DNA of 64,000 nt from Breviolum minutum Mf 1.05b.01 (taxonomy: Eukaryota > Sar > Dinophyceae > Suessiales > Symbiodiniaceae). The stretch is taken from assembly GCA_000507305.1 (NCBI GenBank), contig DF239624.1, forward strand, positions 1-64,000, written 5' to 3'. Position numbers and translations under genes: made by a program. Position 1 is the stretch's first letter, and each line of letters starts with the position of its first letter. A model generated the notes under the pieces. That model had not been told where the DNA came from and ran no database searches. It was given only the letters and a program-made list of their open reading frames with translations. Shown here one piece after another: positions 25,682 through 36,923 of the stretch.

Positions 25682-27390
25682 GTTGGAATACTTCAGGTTC
25701 CTGGTAACTCCTGGTAATTTAAGTCGGTGTTTTAGGTTGTAATACTTCACTTGGTACCCAAGGCATATCCTTTCCGTCATATCCAGGTATCAGCGTATCG
25801 CATGCCATTGAAGCGATCTGGTGGACCACCAGGTTGGGAAGGATGAGATGTTTTTTAGAAACGAAAAGGGGTAGCAGTGATGGATTTACCATGACTTCGT
25901 GAGTGCGTGTACAGTACATTTATTTTTTGTATGTATAATGACAATGGATAGATGATGATAGATGGATGACACACGGATGTACAAGGTTTAGTGTGTGTGT
26001 GTGTGCAGTGTTGGTCCACTGAATATGTTAAGGAGCCTACGGAACCCTAGCATGGTAATCCCATCATGCTATGTTTTTTGAATTTGGACTTTTAGACCAT
26101 GATTTTTTTTTTGAATTTAGACTGGATTTTGAAATTTAGACCATGGATTCTTGACATCAGATATGTCTATAGAGGTGTGAGATGTGTAATACATGACGGC
26201 TTTAAGAACAACGGGTGGATGATCTAACGCTTGAGGCTGGTGCCAAGAGGGAAGGTTGATTTTGACTCGTGAATTTGAGTTATGGCTTTTGGGCCGGCTT
26301 GATCAAAGGCAACTTGACGGATCCTTTGACATCTCAATGCCATTCAATACATCTAAATTGGGTGGTTGATAAGAGGGACTGGTTCCTTTGAAACAGGGTG
26401 CGATGGTTGGTAAAGTGACTAGCAAGAGGAATGGATGATGCAAACCCATGATACTTTCATTGACTGAAATCAGTTGACATCAGGATTATGGCTTCTTCCG
26501 ACCCTCTGGGCCATTGCCCTGACAGGAAGCAGTCACGGTTCACGACCGTTGGGCCTGGCACTCTATATCTCTTTGGCATATCAAATATGCCAATGCTGCA
26601 AGGGAAAAAAACAAACAAGGCATACATATGACATATGATATACGTATATATATTATATATATATGTACCCTCCAGGGAACTAACATATCCCCCAAAAATG
26701 GCATTTTGAAGATGATGTTCCTTTTCCCCAGGTGGGATATGTTAATTCCCTGGAGGGTAGTTATATTCATGTTACATTCTAGATACCATATGAGCATCCT
26801 TAAGATTTGCATAAAAATGAACACAAGAAAGCAAACCTTATCACCATGCTGGCCACTTGACGCGATAATAGTTGTATATTGTCTTACCCGTCGCACTTTT
26901 TGGCCTTGGAGTTCGTTGGTGGTAGCTGAGAGCTACACTTGTGCAAATGAATTTGGACGGTATCGGATGTCATATTCATAACATACTAGAAATAGGTTGT
27001 ACCAACATTTTCTTAACCAAACAAGAATCTTGGATGAGTTCAGGGTGTTAGCGGGAATTGGATTCACCAATACCATGTAATTCTATAAGAAACAATATTC
27101 GTTAAACATGTGCAATATGATTACAAAACAGTAAAGTAGTATAATGTACATGATGTGTTGTTTCAGGAACTTACTCGTAAGTTTGGATGAAAGCGTCTCT
27201 GTATTTGGACCAATGTTGATGACCTGAGCCAATTGCATGACCAAAGGTGCTTGTATTGCCAAAATCAAAGCAAGTTGCATTTTAGGCTAGCGGAATGTCA
27301 TGTATTTCCTGCTTCACCTGTGATTTTGTTGCAAGAATCAAAACGATTTGACCTATTGAAATGTGCTGATGTTCTCTCTAAAAATTGCAG
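25682..27390. other. Non-coding stretch with inverted repeat element
   Basis: Repetitive AT-rich sequence with no supported exon. It holds a short GT run near 25990, TA-rich tracts and the 94-base inverted-repeat element annotated separately. Confidence 0.45.
26666..26759. mobile_element. Inverted-repeat (foldback/MITE-like) element A
   Basis: Two 26-base arms in inverted orientation, TACCCTCCAGGGAA...ATCCC at 26666-26691 and its complement at 26734-26759, with a single mismatch and a 42-base loop. It carries no gene. The ends resemble those of the elements at 33701-33797 and 58826-58952. Confidence 0.7.
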
Positions 27391-29905
27391 CTGAATTCCT
27401 TTCCGGAGTGGTTGACAAGGCCCAAATATGGACATGATAGGCCAGTGCCATTGCCCCTCGGTCCGCTCAGACAGTGAGGTCTAGCGGGTCACCAGGGAGA
27501 CATTCTTTCAATGTGCCTGGATGCTTAGAGACATGTAACCCAACCATGTGGAGTCGAATTTGAAGTCAAGAAGCAATTTTGATTATAGGCCCATTTGGAT
27601 GATTGGTCGGAGTGATGGCTTGCTGACTTGAGTGATGAGTTTTGGTTCTGCAATTAATTGGGCGCTCCAACAATGTGAGGCCCGTCCTACACCGAATCGC
27701 ATTCCACTGGTGGGGGTGGCGGCCCGCTGCTTCTTACAGCAGGCCGGCCATGTGCAAGGAAGACGCATTTTATTGAATATGAGCAACCATAAGTAGTCGA
27801 TTCTTAAAGTTTTTTTACGACTGCAGTGTTCGAGAGGGTGAGAATGATGTGAGAATTTGCCATTGGGGGATTTGTTTGTTTGCTGCTCAAAAAAGACGCA
27901 TTTTGGTGAAACACTCCAATTTGACACATTTGACTCAATCAGAGATCATGAATCTATTTGGAAAGTTTCAAAATCAAAGCAAGTGTAGACGGAGTGAATG
28001 TCTACATTGATGATGCCAAGTCAACGCTTGATGCACATGTGTTACAACCTGGTCCAGTTCCAACTCTCAGTGAAGACCATTCGGTTGAAAGCACTGTGGT
28101 TACTCACAACCACCTCTACCAATGACTGGTTTTTGTTTGCCTTTATTCTTTTTGTGTGTGCCATGTCAGCCATGTCTATACTGATGTTTGTATATGGCAT
28201 TCTGTGGTTGCTTAGGGGTGGACGGCAGTTTGGGGGGACCATTCGTCAGGCGATGATCGGACAGCACGGCTTTGGGCACTGGCAGGGCCCTATCCTTGGA
28301 TAATGTGCCAGTGAATCAATGTGCATGCCCCCTTCAAGTAGCAAAATGGAAAGATATTGACATGTTTACTATTTCATAATTCAATTCAACCATTCAAGTC
28401 AGAGGAATTTCCTATTGTAAGTTGTTGACTAGCAATTGCAATCCCTTTAGCTAACTAACCTGAGCATGCATCCTCACACACAGCGAAAACACTATCAGAA
28501 GCATCAACAGCCAACACCTTGGCAGCAAATAGCATGCTCATTTATTTGGCTTATTTAGGATAAATTTGCATCTTCCAAGAAGGATCAAATCTGGTGAATA
28601 TCATTGTCACATTGTGCAATGCCAAGGCCATACGCAGGATCCGAGTTGATTTGCTTTGACCGGTTGAAGGGAAGCCGCCAGGCTTTTTTGGACATGGGCT
28701 ATGCGGAGTTAGGCCCCTATCCTTTCTGTTTGGGATGTAAAACTGATGTAGAACGATGTAAAATGTTGTGATGATGTTGTGATGTGTGGGTAGGGATGGC
28801 TTATACAAGAAGTGGAAGAGCAGATTTTGGATGCCCAAATCATCCAGTCCAGCCTTTGTGACTTTGTGAATCACTTGGATTGTTTTGGGTTGCAAGCGCA
28901 TGGTTTACCCTCCGTCTCTACATCCTTTGCACCCTGCTGGAGGCATCCTCTGTGGATGAGAATCCGTTGTTCGAGCAAGTGCAGGACATCACAAAAGTTG
29001 TTGTGAGGCCACGATGCACATGGGCATTTTTTCAGGTCGTGAATCCCCACTCTCATGGCCCAATGAAAGTAGGACCTCATGGGACATGGGACCACATGAG
29101 GACGCTCATTTTCTTTGCCTGGATGGTGCGGTGGCATTGGCAACCACCTCCAAGCTGGCGGTGTACCGCTTCCAATTGCACTTACAGGCCCTGGAAGAGG
29201 GATGGAAATGTACAGAATTTGAAAGGTGATCAATGGTGTACATCGAGACTGTGGTACTAGAAACATGATTAATCATAGGCATTTGCATTTGCTCTCTTTG
29301 CTGTAATGTAGATAGGAAACATCACAATAGCAGTCAGTAGCATGTTGTGTTATTTTTCTTTCTTTCTTTCTGCTGTCTTTATTTCTTTCTTTCTTTGTTT
29401 GTTTGTTTGTTTGTTTGTTTGTTCGTTCGTTCGTTCGTTTGTTTGTTTGTTTGTTCTGTTTTGTGTGTGTGTGTGTGAAGCCTCAACACCTTTCTCCTGC
29501 ACAGTGGTTTGACTTCATGTGTCGTTTAACCCTCATTCGAATCTCGTTTTTTTTGCATGCCTTCAACTACATCCTGTGCCAGACGGAGCTTATAGTTTCT
29601 CATATTTATCACTGAAACGTGCAGCAAAATAGTAAACTTTGAATGCAACCCCATAAGGACAGAGATTTTGGGAACCGATTGGCTTTTGTCATCAAACACA
29701 AGGGCATATTTTTTTTGGTACAGGAAAGACAATATCCTGGCAGAAGATTGGGTGATGCTGTGCCACTGGGAATTTGCATAGGTTTGGCTACATTTTCAAA
29801 CACCCTCTTGGCACCTTGCCATGGTGTTGGGGAGATTTTCTGTGTGGCCAGGACACTGCAGATGACATCAAGCGCCTTCAAAGGCGGGTGCCGAATTGGT
29901 TTTGA
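27391..29905 (+). CDS. WD40-like protein, multi-exon, partial
   Basis: Exons: 27391-27473 (SFPEWLTRPKYGHDRPVPL, GTGAGG donor), 27680-27751, 27966-28098 (DGVNVYIDDAKSTLDAH), 28216-28275 or 28304 (SSGDDRTARLW, a typical WD-blade end), 28559-28593 (DKFASSKKDQI), 28813-28865 (EEQILDAQIIQSSLCDF), about 28905-28996 (LEASSVDENPLFEQVQDI, GC3 about 76%), 29036-29225 (CLDGAVALATTSKLAVYRF, a propeller-like strand pattern) and 29852-29905 (DDIKRLQRRVPNWF-TGA). Phases agree at 27473/27680, 27751/27966, 28098/28216 and, if a GC donor is used at 28276, 28275/28559. The 28813 and 28905 pieces are in different frames with no plausible intron between them. WD40 proteins are beta-propeller scaffolds; which one this is I cannot say. 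Confidence 0.55.
29354..29478. repeat. TTTC, GTTT/GTTC and GT simple repeats
   Basis: Three adjacent simple-sequence tracts: TTTC units to about 29398, then about fifteen GTTT or GTTC units to 29455, then a short GT run. Non-coding. Confidence 0.85.
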
Positions 29906-30984
29906 TATGTTTTGATAGGAAGAACCCAAGAGTAATAAGCTGCGTGATAGTGAAGAGTATTGTAGAGCCAAGTCAGTGTATAAGCTTGTTGGGTGGAATT
30001 CCATGATTGTCACTGTTCACCAAAGGCATGAATGCAATGATGATTTAAGCCATGAGGGGCCCAGCACCCTTAATGGTTTGGAAGTCCAAAGGGTTACAAA
30101 TGAGGCAAGGGTGAAGTTCTTTTGTTTAGTAAGCTTTCCAATGAACATCTCTCGAATTATATATGGAATTAGTTCAAAAAATCGGCCAACTTATTTGTCT
30201 CAGAAAGAACAGTTGGGGTGAAAGAACTTGTTTTGTATTGGCTTTCAAGTACAAACAAGTGTAAAATGCCAGACTAATAATTCATGGGTGGTGTCTATTA
30301 ACAAGGGGTTACATAACATGGGTTAACATTATGTTGAACAGGAAATTTGATTGTTGCATGTTTTTTTGTTTTTTTTCCCTGGGGGGGGTGGGGGGTCAGG
30401 ACGGCGCAAAAAATACATTGTCGGCAATGCCTGCTGAAAGACTTGTCCAAAGGGTGTGGAATGCACAAGTCCAAACCAATGTATATCACATTGGATTATT
30501 GTTGCACGAGCATGATTGGTTCCTTTGCAGAATTTTTGATGAAAAGTGGAGCCGCCCTCTTTTTGTAGCAGCTAGCTCTTATCCAAGGTCTTTGCGCATT
30601 GTGAGCTCGCTTGCAAAACCTCCTGGAAATCAAAATTAGATGACACGGACACATTGGGTTGTTCAAGATTTCTAGCAGCCAGATGTTGAGTTCTTTCCTT
30701 ACAACTTCTGGAAGTGTTGTTGAATACGGACGCATTTTTGTGATGCAAGTTGACCATAGTGGGATCTTGTTTGTTGGACAGGCATGAGATAAAATGAACA
30801 TGGTATCTTTGAAAACGTGCGCACCGTATCCTGTGAAGGCATCGTTGTTTTGTTGTGTATTAGTTCACACCAACAACTAGTATCATTGAATCATGAATAA
30901 GGAAAACAAACATCACAAACAAAAACGTTTCACCGCAAAGAACATTTGAGAAACAAATTCCCTTCATTCATCCTATCATGACAG
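29906..30984. other. Probable intron or spacer; one long open frame
   Basis: No exon with convincing splice signals. An open frame of 103 codons at 30331-30639 contains RIFDEKWSRPLFVAASS, but it starts in low-complexity sequence and shows no codon bias, so I give it about 0.3. Minus-strand open frames overlap the area (29609-30013 and 30496-30801) and look like chance. Confidence 0.3.
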
Positions 30985-31136
30985 GTTGGGTTCCTACAAG
31001 TGTTGTGGACTACTGGCCCTGCCCAAAGAACCTACGGCAGGGCAGAGTTTGGTTGCCATTGCTGCTAACAATGTGTGGAGCCCAATTCGGGGCAGTGGTG
31101 GGAATCAACTTTTCGCTGTGCAGTTATGTCCTTTAA
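30985..31136 (+). CDS. Terminal exon with hydrophobic segment
   Basis: It opens after TCATGACAG and runs 50 codons to TAA. It reads VVDYWPCPKNLRQGRVW and then a hydrophobic stretch LPLLLTMCGAQFGAVVG that could be a membrane helix, ending LCSYVL. There is no start codon inside, so it is the last exon of a gene whose earlier exons are unclear (possibly the WD40-like locus upstream). No family recognised. Confidence 0.55.
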
Positions 31137-31313
31137 ATCCCTAGGGATCCAATCACCTAGTCAGATGATGATTGGGGTGTATAATCACCTCCTCAGGAAG
31201 GTATTTAGGTTCCATTACAGGGAATATTATTGAATTAATGGATATTGAGTTCGGAGTTTGTATACGTTTTTAGGAAAAAGTGGCGAAAGTATTAATCCAC
31301 ATCACACTAGACA

Positions 31314-31877
31314 ATGACAATACCAGTAACAGCGACGATACCAAAAGAGCAGGAGAAGCAAATGTCCACATTTGACTGTTTGGTACAGGTGCAAGACAAA
31401 TATCATTTTTTTTCGTATATAATATGTCATGTCATATCCACTATTTTATTACCAACAGGCATGTTCATCGGCCAAACCAATGCAGAAAATCAACCTAGCG
31501 ACAGGGGCTGTTGATAGTGAGGTGTTTGAACTTATGGGGAGATCACTTTGCCTTGCAGCTCGATGTGCACGGCCGTTCTCAAGAGGTATCTCCATTGAAG
31601 TGGACAAGAGAGCACCAGAAAACCAGAACACACACACACACAACGCACAAAAAACAGTTTTTACACAACATCCAAGAAACAACAGTCAGTGTCCATATGG
31701 TTGAGAGGAAACATGTTTTTTTTCCCAAGAACAGCAGGTCATACGAACCGGGGCCGCACGACCTCGTTGGCCTCAAATGACAGGCCTTTTCGAAATGAGA
31801 CCTGGCACACTGGGGCCTGGTGCAAGTTGGACAGAAGCCACAGAGAAGGGACTCTATGCAATTTGCCACCTGTTTGA
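31314..31877 (+). CDS. Small three-exon gene, 113 residues
   Basis: Exons 31314-31388 (starts at an ATG), 31459-31585 and 31738-31877 (ends TGA) join in perfect phase into 114 codons including the stop. Donors are GTGCAA and GTATCT; acceptors are ACAG before G and AGCAG before G. The first exon reads TIPKEQEKQMSTFDC; the second LATGAVDSEVFELMGRSL, then a Cys/Arg-rich CLAARCARPFS; the third is polar (NRGRTTSLASNDRPF, SHREGTLCNLPPV). No signal peptide, membrane helix or known domain is visible. The first exon could be internal, with more exons upstream, because a stop-free start is not proven. It is one of the few complete-looking models here. Confidence 0.6.
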
Positions 31878-32462
31878 TGAAGTCATTAAGTGATTGAGTT
31901 GGTTGGTTGGATGGATAAAAATGATTGAACATCCCTGGCGTTGTTTTTTGCTTTGAACATCAAACATTGCTTACAAACTTTCCCTAGGTGATTCTGCACT
32001 ATTTAAAAGTGGTGTTCAGTCCCAAGCTATGAAACCCTCGCATGGCTCATCCGAAATAAGGGGTTAGCGGATGTTAAGTCATTATTTGTATATTTTCCTA
32101 TAATTATAAAATGTTGTTTCTGTTTAAGGTTTTTTGTTTTTTGTGTCTCTTGACCTTTTATTTTTCTCTTATCATTTTCAATTTCTATTTTTTTCGGATT
32201 CTCTCACTATGCATTGTTTAGTCTTGATATTATTTCTCATTTTTTTTCTTTCCATTTACCAGAGTTACCGGTCAAAATCTTTGGATTGTTGGACTGACAA
32301 GGATTTAGTTATATAATCAGCTGACACACCTTTCTTTGTCTCTTCCACTGCCACTTCATGTTCCTTTCTACTTGGGTTATTTTTCCTCCTTTCCACACCA
32401 AAGATGCAGAAAACATTCAAGAGGTATATGCATTTTTTAGTTCCCAAGAATACAGTACACAG
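31878..32462. other. Spacer, T-rich
   Basis: T-rich, with tracts of TTTTTC and TTTTAT. No exon seen on the + strand. Confidence 0.4.
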
Positions 32463-33560
32463 AAGAAATCGCCTTTCTGAAGGAAACGGCCTTTGACGCC
32501 TCCCGCAGAACCCTCCTACCATGCCCATCTGCTGTTGCATGCCAATCCAATTCCGGGCCTTACCGGATGGTGTGTGTTGAAGGGCCCGGCGGTTCCGGTG
32601 AAACCGCCCCATTGAGGTGAGTTTTCCGGTGAACTCAAACCTCTTGGGGAGTTGAATCGTTGTGGCACGCCAGACGTAGAGGAACCCGATCATTGCGCCT
32701 TGGTGGAAGACTACCAGTGTATCACATGAACCCTAGTCACCTAGTCTCCTCCAAGGAATGGTGGTGATGAGATTCCTTTTCCATTGGAATATATAGTAGA
32801 TATTGATATTGATATTGATATGTGTGTTCTTTGTTGCAGGATATCCTGGAGAGCAACGGAAGTTCGAAATTATCCTCTTAAAGGATAGTACTGGAGAGAT
32901 CCTGTGTCGTCCACTTTCATAATGATTTGAGGGAGGCTGTTGTGTTGTTTGCAAGTTTTGGACCACCAGGGTTTCTTGAAGGAGTTGGAAGGAAACACAA
33001 GAACAGTATGAATCAGTATGAACAGCTTTACCCCAGTCCAAGCAAGATGAAGTATAAGTGCCATGTCACATGTCGCAGGAAATTGATCTGAAAAATGTGT
33101 GCCAACAAAGCATATCACATCTTGCTATCCTAAATAATCTGACTGACAATGTCAACCCTGAGGTTATACCTGTGGCCACGGACCTATGGAATTCAACCGC
33201 AGCCAAGCGGCAAAAGGACAGCGGATCACAACAGTTACCTGGACCCCGTAGGTCGTTTTGGGAGGCCTTACCTCTTAGATTCAAACACCAAACCCTTAGA
33301 AGGGTTTTTGTATATATGTACAGTATACAGTGTATATATATATACATGGTTCTAATATGTTCTAATCGATTACATTTATATACACACTGGATTTCATTGG
33401 ATTTCTACCAATCTCTTTGTTGGTGATGGATTGCACCCTGCTAGGAAGTCACGCTCGATGCCCGGAGTGCGTGAAAGCGGGAAGAACTGGACGTTTTCAA
33501 CCTTTCAGGCAGATGAAAAGTTGGGTGCTGTTTCAAGGGGTGGAACTCTGCAGTTGTTGG
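32463..33560 (+). CDS. WD40-like protein, multi-exon, partial
   Basis: Exons: 32463-32616 (FLKETAFDASRRTLLP and VCVEGPGGSGETAP, perfect GTGAGT donor), 32617 to about 32688 in another frame (GELKPLGELNRCGTPDVEE), 32840-32903 (RKFEIILLKDSTGEIL), 33163-33247 (AKGQRITTVTWTP, a WD-blade strand) and 33445-33560 (FQADEKLGAVSRGGTLQLL). Phase agrees at 33247/33445. 'TTVTWTP' and 'LGAVSRGGTLQLL' fit the d and a strands of propeller blades. The minus strand carries a 142-codon open frame over 32265-32693 that is continuous where the + frame breaks, so the strand of the first exon is less certain than elsewhere. Another open stretch at 32932-33020 reads EAVVLFASFGPPGFLEG. Confidence 0.5.
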
Positions 33561-34010
33561 GTTTTCTTTTTACACGTGTTTGTATAAACACATGACATAC
33601 GGTTGACCACCCCATGTCCTTCGATGTTATGTTAATGCTATAGAGGTGATGAGGTATCAGCTTACAGATTTGAAAGGACTATGAATGGACATGAATGGAC
33701 TATACCTGGATCTTCCAAGCGTGTAAAATTTGTGCCTTTTCACCCAAGAAACCTACCAAAAGGCAGAAATTTTACATATATGGAAGATCCAGGTATATAT
33801 TTATATATATATATACAAATTATATACATACAGTATACACATTATATATAATATATCTTTACATGTCCCGATATATAATTATACGTTCATTTGGCATCAA
33901 CATATCTCGGAAAGAAACGACTACATGCAGCTGAGAGACATGTTTGAACAAAGTTTTCCAAGCGGATCAGATCAGTTTCTTGCTGGCTTCAGAGGCAACG
34001 TGCGACCCAG
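33561..34010. other. Intron or spacer with inverted-repeat element
   Basis: AT-rich, mostly made up of the inverted-repeat element and TA-rich sequence. An open stretch at 33930-34010 reads RDMFEQSFPSGSDQFLAGF and could be a further exon. Confidence 0.4.
33701..33797. mobile_element. Inverted-repeat (foldback/MITE-like) element B
   Basis: Perfect 17-base ends TATACCTGGATCTTCCA and TGGAAGATCCAGGTATA. Pairing continues inward with few mismatches (TGTAAAATTT and TGCCTTTT on one arm, their complements on the other), so the 97-base unit forms one long hairpin with a loop of about 17 bases. No coding capacity. Confidence 0.8.
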
Positions 34011-36078
34011 GGAGACCAAGATGTGCATTTCGACCTTATGAAAGCTGTTGAAGAGATCAATGACGCAAATGTACTGCAAGCCTTGGAAGCAGGAGCAAAT
34101 CCTGAATCTTGGCTTTGGGAAGCAACAATAAATGGCATTTGATGGTAGGTTATGTGGAGGTTCCTATTAAATACGTGTAAATCGATAGCGACTGTTAACG
34201 GTTAACGACTCAGCAGGTATCACTTGCAATGCTCATAGGAAAAAAGTTCATTGGAAGTTGAGGCTGATGCGTGCACAATTCCAATATCAATTCCACTGAC
34301 GAGTGTCAATGACCCCGAGTGTGTTTTCGTGATGCAGGTGCTGTGGTTTTATGATTTTGAATCAAAGCTATTCTCATATTCTCGAAATGTGGGCATAAGA
34401 GAGCTTAAACAAGAATACCACACCCAGAGTAATCTATGAACGCAGAATTCTAGCCGAGCCAAATTAGATAGTTATAATGGGTGGCATACGGTCCTTTCCC
34501 GTGACCTCCCAAAATATTTGTACATTACTTTGTATCAAGAAATTCCCCTTGATTCTGGGCTTTCCAGGTAAGTGAAATATGATCTTGCAATTACTACTGC
34601 AATTCAAAATATCTATATTCTCATTTTGATGCATTTTGTGCGTTGTTTTATCAACTCATTCTCTATATTTTTCTTATGTTTCCTATTTTTCTGGAATATG
34701 TTTTTAAGTACTTGGCATTTCAATTTCTTCAATCCGTCAGGATTGCGCCCGGCCGCTGGTGGTGCGCGATCCGCAAACGGGCCTGCACCGAGCCATGTAC
34801 CTGGCCGATGGCACAGCAGTACCACAGCTGGCGCCAGAGCAACCAACGAGTCCTTTGAAGATGGCGGTGTTTCGTGACGTTGGCAGACATTGATGGCGTT
34901 TGGATGTTTGGATTATTGGTTGGGAAAATGGGGGGAGGGGGTACTTTATGGTATTTTCAAGGAAACATTTATGGGTGTATACATGTATATACTGTATAAC
35001 AAGGGTCCTATAGAAGTATACATTTATGTGCTATGATTATCATTATGATTCATGGTCATGGATGTGACCGAAGAGGAACCTGTCTTTTTTTTGAATATTC
35101 TATGATAACGAGAGAGAGTCAAAAATCACTCTGGTTTTCCCTGCACTTCTTTCTTGGCGTTTTCAGCATATTATTATACACATTTCCAAGGTAACTATCA
35201 CTTGGATTGAAGGCTTCCTGACCAAATATATAAATTGACCAAAACCGTAGCAATAATCAAGGTTTCAATTGGGTTGAATGGCGTGGCGTGAAGGAAGAGG
35301 GTGGCTATTACAAATTCATCACATCTTTTGCTATCGCAAGATTTTATTTTTCTCACCCCTTTACTCTACCTTCGACCTCTAAAGTTTTGGGCCATCAGCA
35401 GGTTTTCTCAGGGCTATGCGCAGCACCTGAGGCATCTCCGATTGTATGTTGGATGAAACTTCACGTTTGAGGTGCCTTGGCAATGGAAAGAGCAGATGAG
35501 AAGTAGTGCAAAGGTACGAGGCGGGCTATGATCCTTTATTTATATTTTCAATCTTTTTCAATATTGGTTTGTATTTTGACATTTTGAAGCCCACAAGTAA
35601 AATCCTTGATATTTTTCAGTATCCAGTTTGATTCAATGCTGTAGATCGCCAGTGAGATGGTGGATCCTGCTTATGACTGAGCAACATATCCGGTTCTTGG
35701 CAGTTTCTGTAAAGTCGATCTATTAGATTGATTTATAGATTGATCTCAAAAGGGGTGATCTGAATGTTGTTTCAGGAATCTCTTTGGATGACTCTTCTAT
35801 TATGACATATATGGCCGTCTCTTGCACAGACCTGCTGTGATTGTATGGTTTAGATATCGTTGATTTATTGATTAACTACGATTAGATACATCTTCGTGAG
35901 ATCAATCCGAGGCTTGTGAACTGTTCCGAGGCTTGTGACCATTGCTCGATGGTTGATTGAGCACGGTGCACCAGTGGAAGCTGCGCGAGGTCTCTTTGAA
36001 CTGCGATATGGATCTCCAAATGCCGACCCCGAGCCCGATGACAATGCGTTCAATCAGATGTATGATTTGCTACGATAG
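34011..36078 (+). CDS. Ankyrin-repeat-like protein, multi-exon
   Basis: Exons: 34011-34134 (VLQALEAGANPESWLWEA), 34263-34337 (weak), 34741-34878 (RPLVVRDPQTGLHRAM, YLADGTAVPQLAPEQP, about 70% GC3), 35472-35513 (VPWQWKEQMRSSAK, GTACGA donor), 35776-35836 and the terminal exon 35931-36078 (IARWLIEHGAPVEAA, then NADPEPDDNAFNQMYDLLR-TAG). 'LQALEAGANPE' and 'ARWLIEHGAPVEAA' are the second helix and turn of ankyrin repeats. Phases agree at 34878/35472 and 35836/35931. Ankyrin repeats bind proteins. The acidic C-terminus after the last repeat suggests the end of the domain. The 34134 donor would be GC; otherwise a stop follows at 34143. The start is not found. Confidence 0.6.
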
Positions 36079-36923
36079 ATTCGGAGAAAAGCTTGACTTT
36101 TCTTGTAGATGGAGAAAAGAGTGGATTGGTAGATGATCATGTTACGGCCTTGGCCAATTTCAGTCAAATGTCATTTCAGATCCCCATCCGCTTAGCTTCA
36201 TATCTCTGTTTCAAGTCATGAAACTTCTGATATCTCTTCAAGACCACGTTTGGGGGACCACACTTGCTGAACATTGCAGGGAACCCACAATGTACAGATG
36301 TACAGGAATCAGCTGCGGTGCTGGAAACCAGTAGTCCATAGCTACATGAGCCAGATTTGGTTGGGCTAAAAACTGTGGCATTGTGCACCGTAGCCGCTTG
36401 CTTAGTGCTGGAATTTGGGAAGATGAGAAAATTCTGTCCCATTTGAGTTGATGTGTATATCCACAAGTCGCTAGCTGCATGAATAAAGCAATGTTTTGAT
36501 TTTTTGAAAATGAGTATCACGACAGAGGATAGTCTAGACACCTGTAACATATTGGAATTACATGCAAACTTCTGTAGTGTTTGTTTGTTTCGTGTTCCTC
36601 TTGTTTGAGACCATATAAACCTCCAGTTGAGACATGGCTTTCGGGAAAAAAAACGAGTTGATTTTTGGTGAATCCAAGGCAGTCCTCTCTGGAACGGTTT
36701 TGGTGAAGCACTCAGGGGATTTTGAACTGGTACCAACTCCTGTGTTTGTGAATCGTTTTGTTTTCCCACTGAAATGAGAGATATATATGTGACTAAAATA
36801 ACTGAAAGTCGTGCTCTTATACAACATGGTTGTATCTATTTTTTGATATGTTGCTGTTGTTTGTTTCAGAATTGGTTCAACTGACAAGTGGAGAACCCGA
36901 AAAATCGAGAAATGTCCTATGAG
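36079..36923. other. Spacer with conflicting open frames
   Basis: The longest open frame of the window (197 codons, minus strand, 36176-36769) lies here. It is rich in Ser, Thr and Lys, has no domain and shows no codon bias. On the + strand, 36280-36330 (after TTGCAG; reads CTDVQESAAVLET, GTAGTC donor) and 36353-36420 (LKTVALCTVAACLVLEF) look more like propeller exons of the gene that follows. Neither reading is proven. Confidence 0.3.

Noticed and set aside
27998..28303. 101-codon frame with a strongly hydrophobic stretch that looks like a membrane protein.
   Set aside because: The hydrophobic part is the T-rich end of an intron. The exon after the acceptor at 28215 reads as a WD-blade end in another frame.
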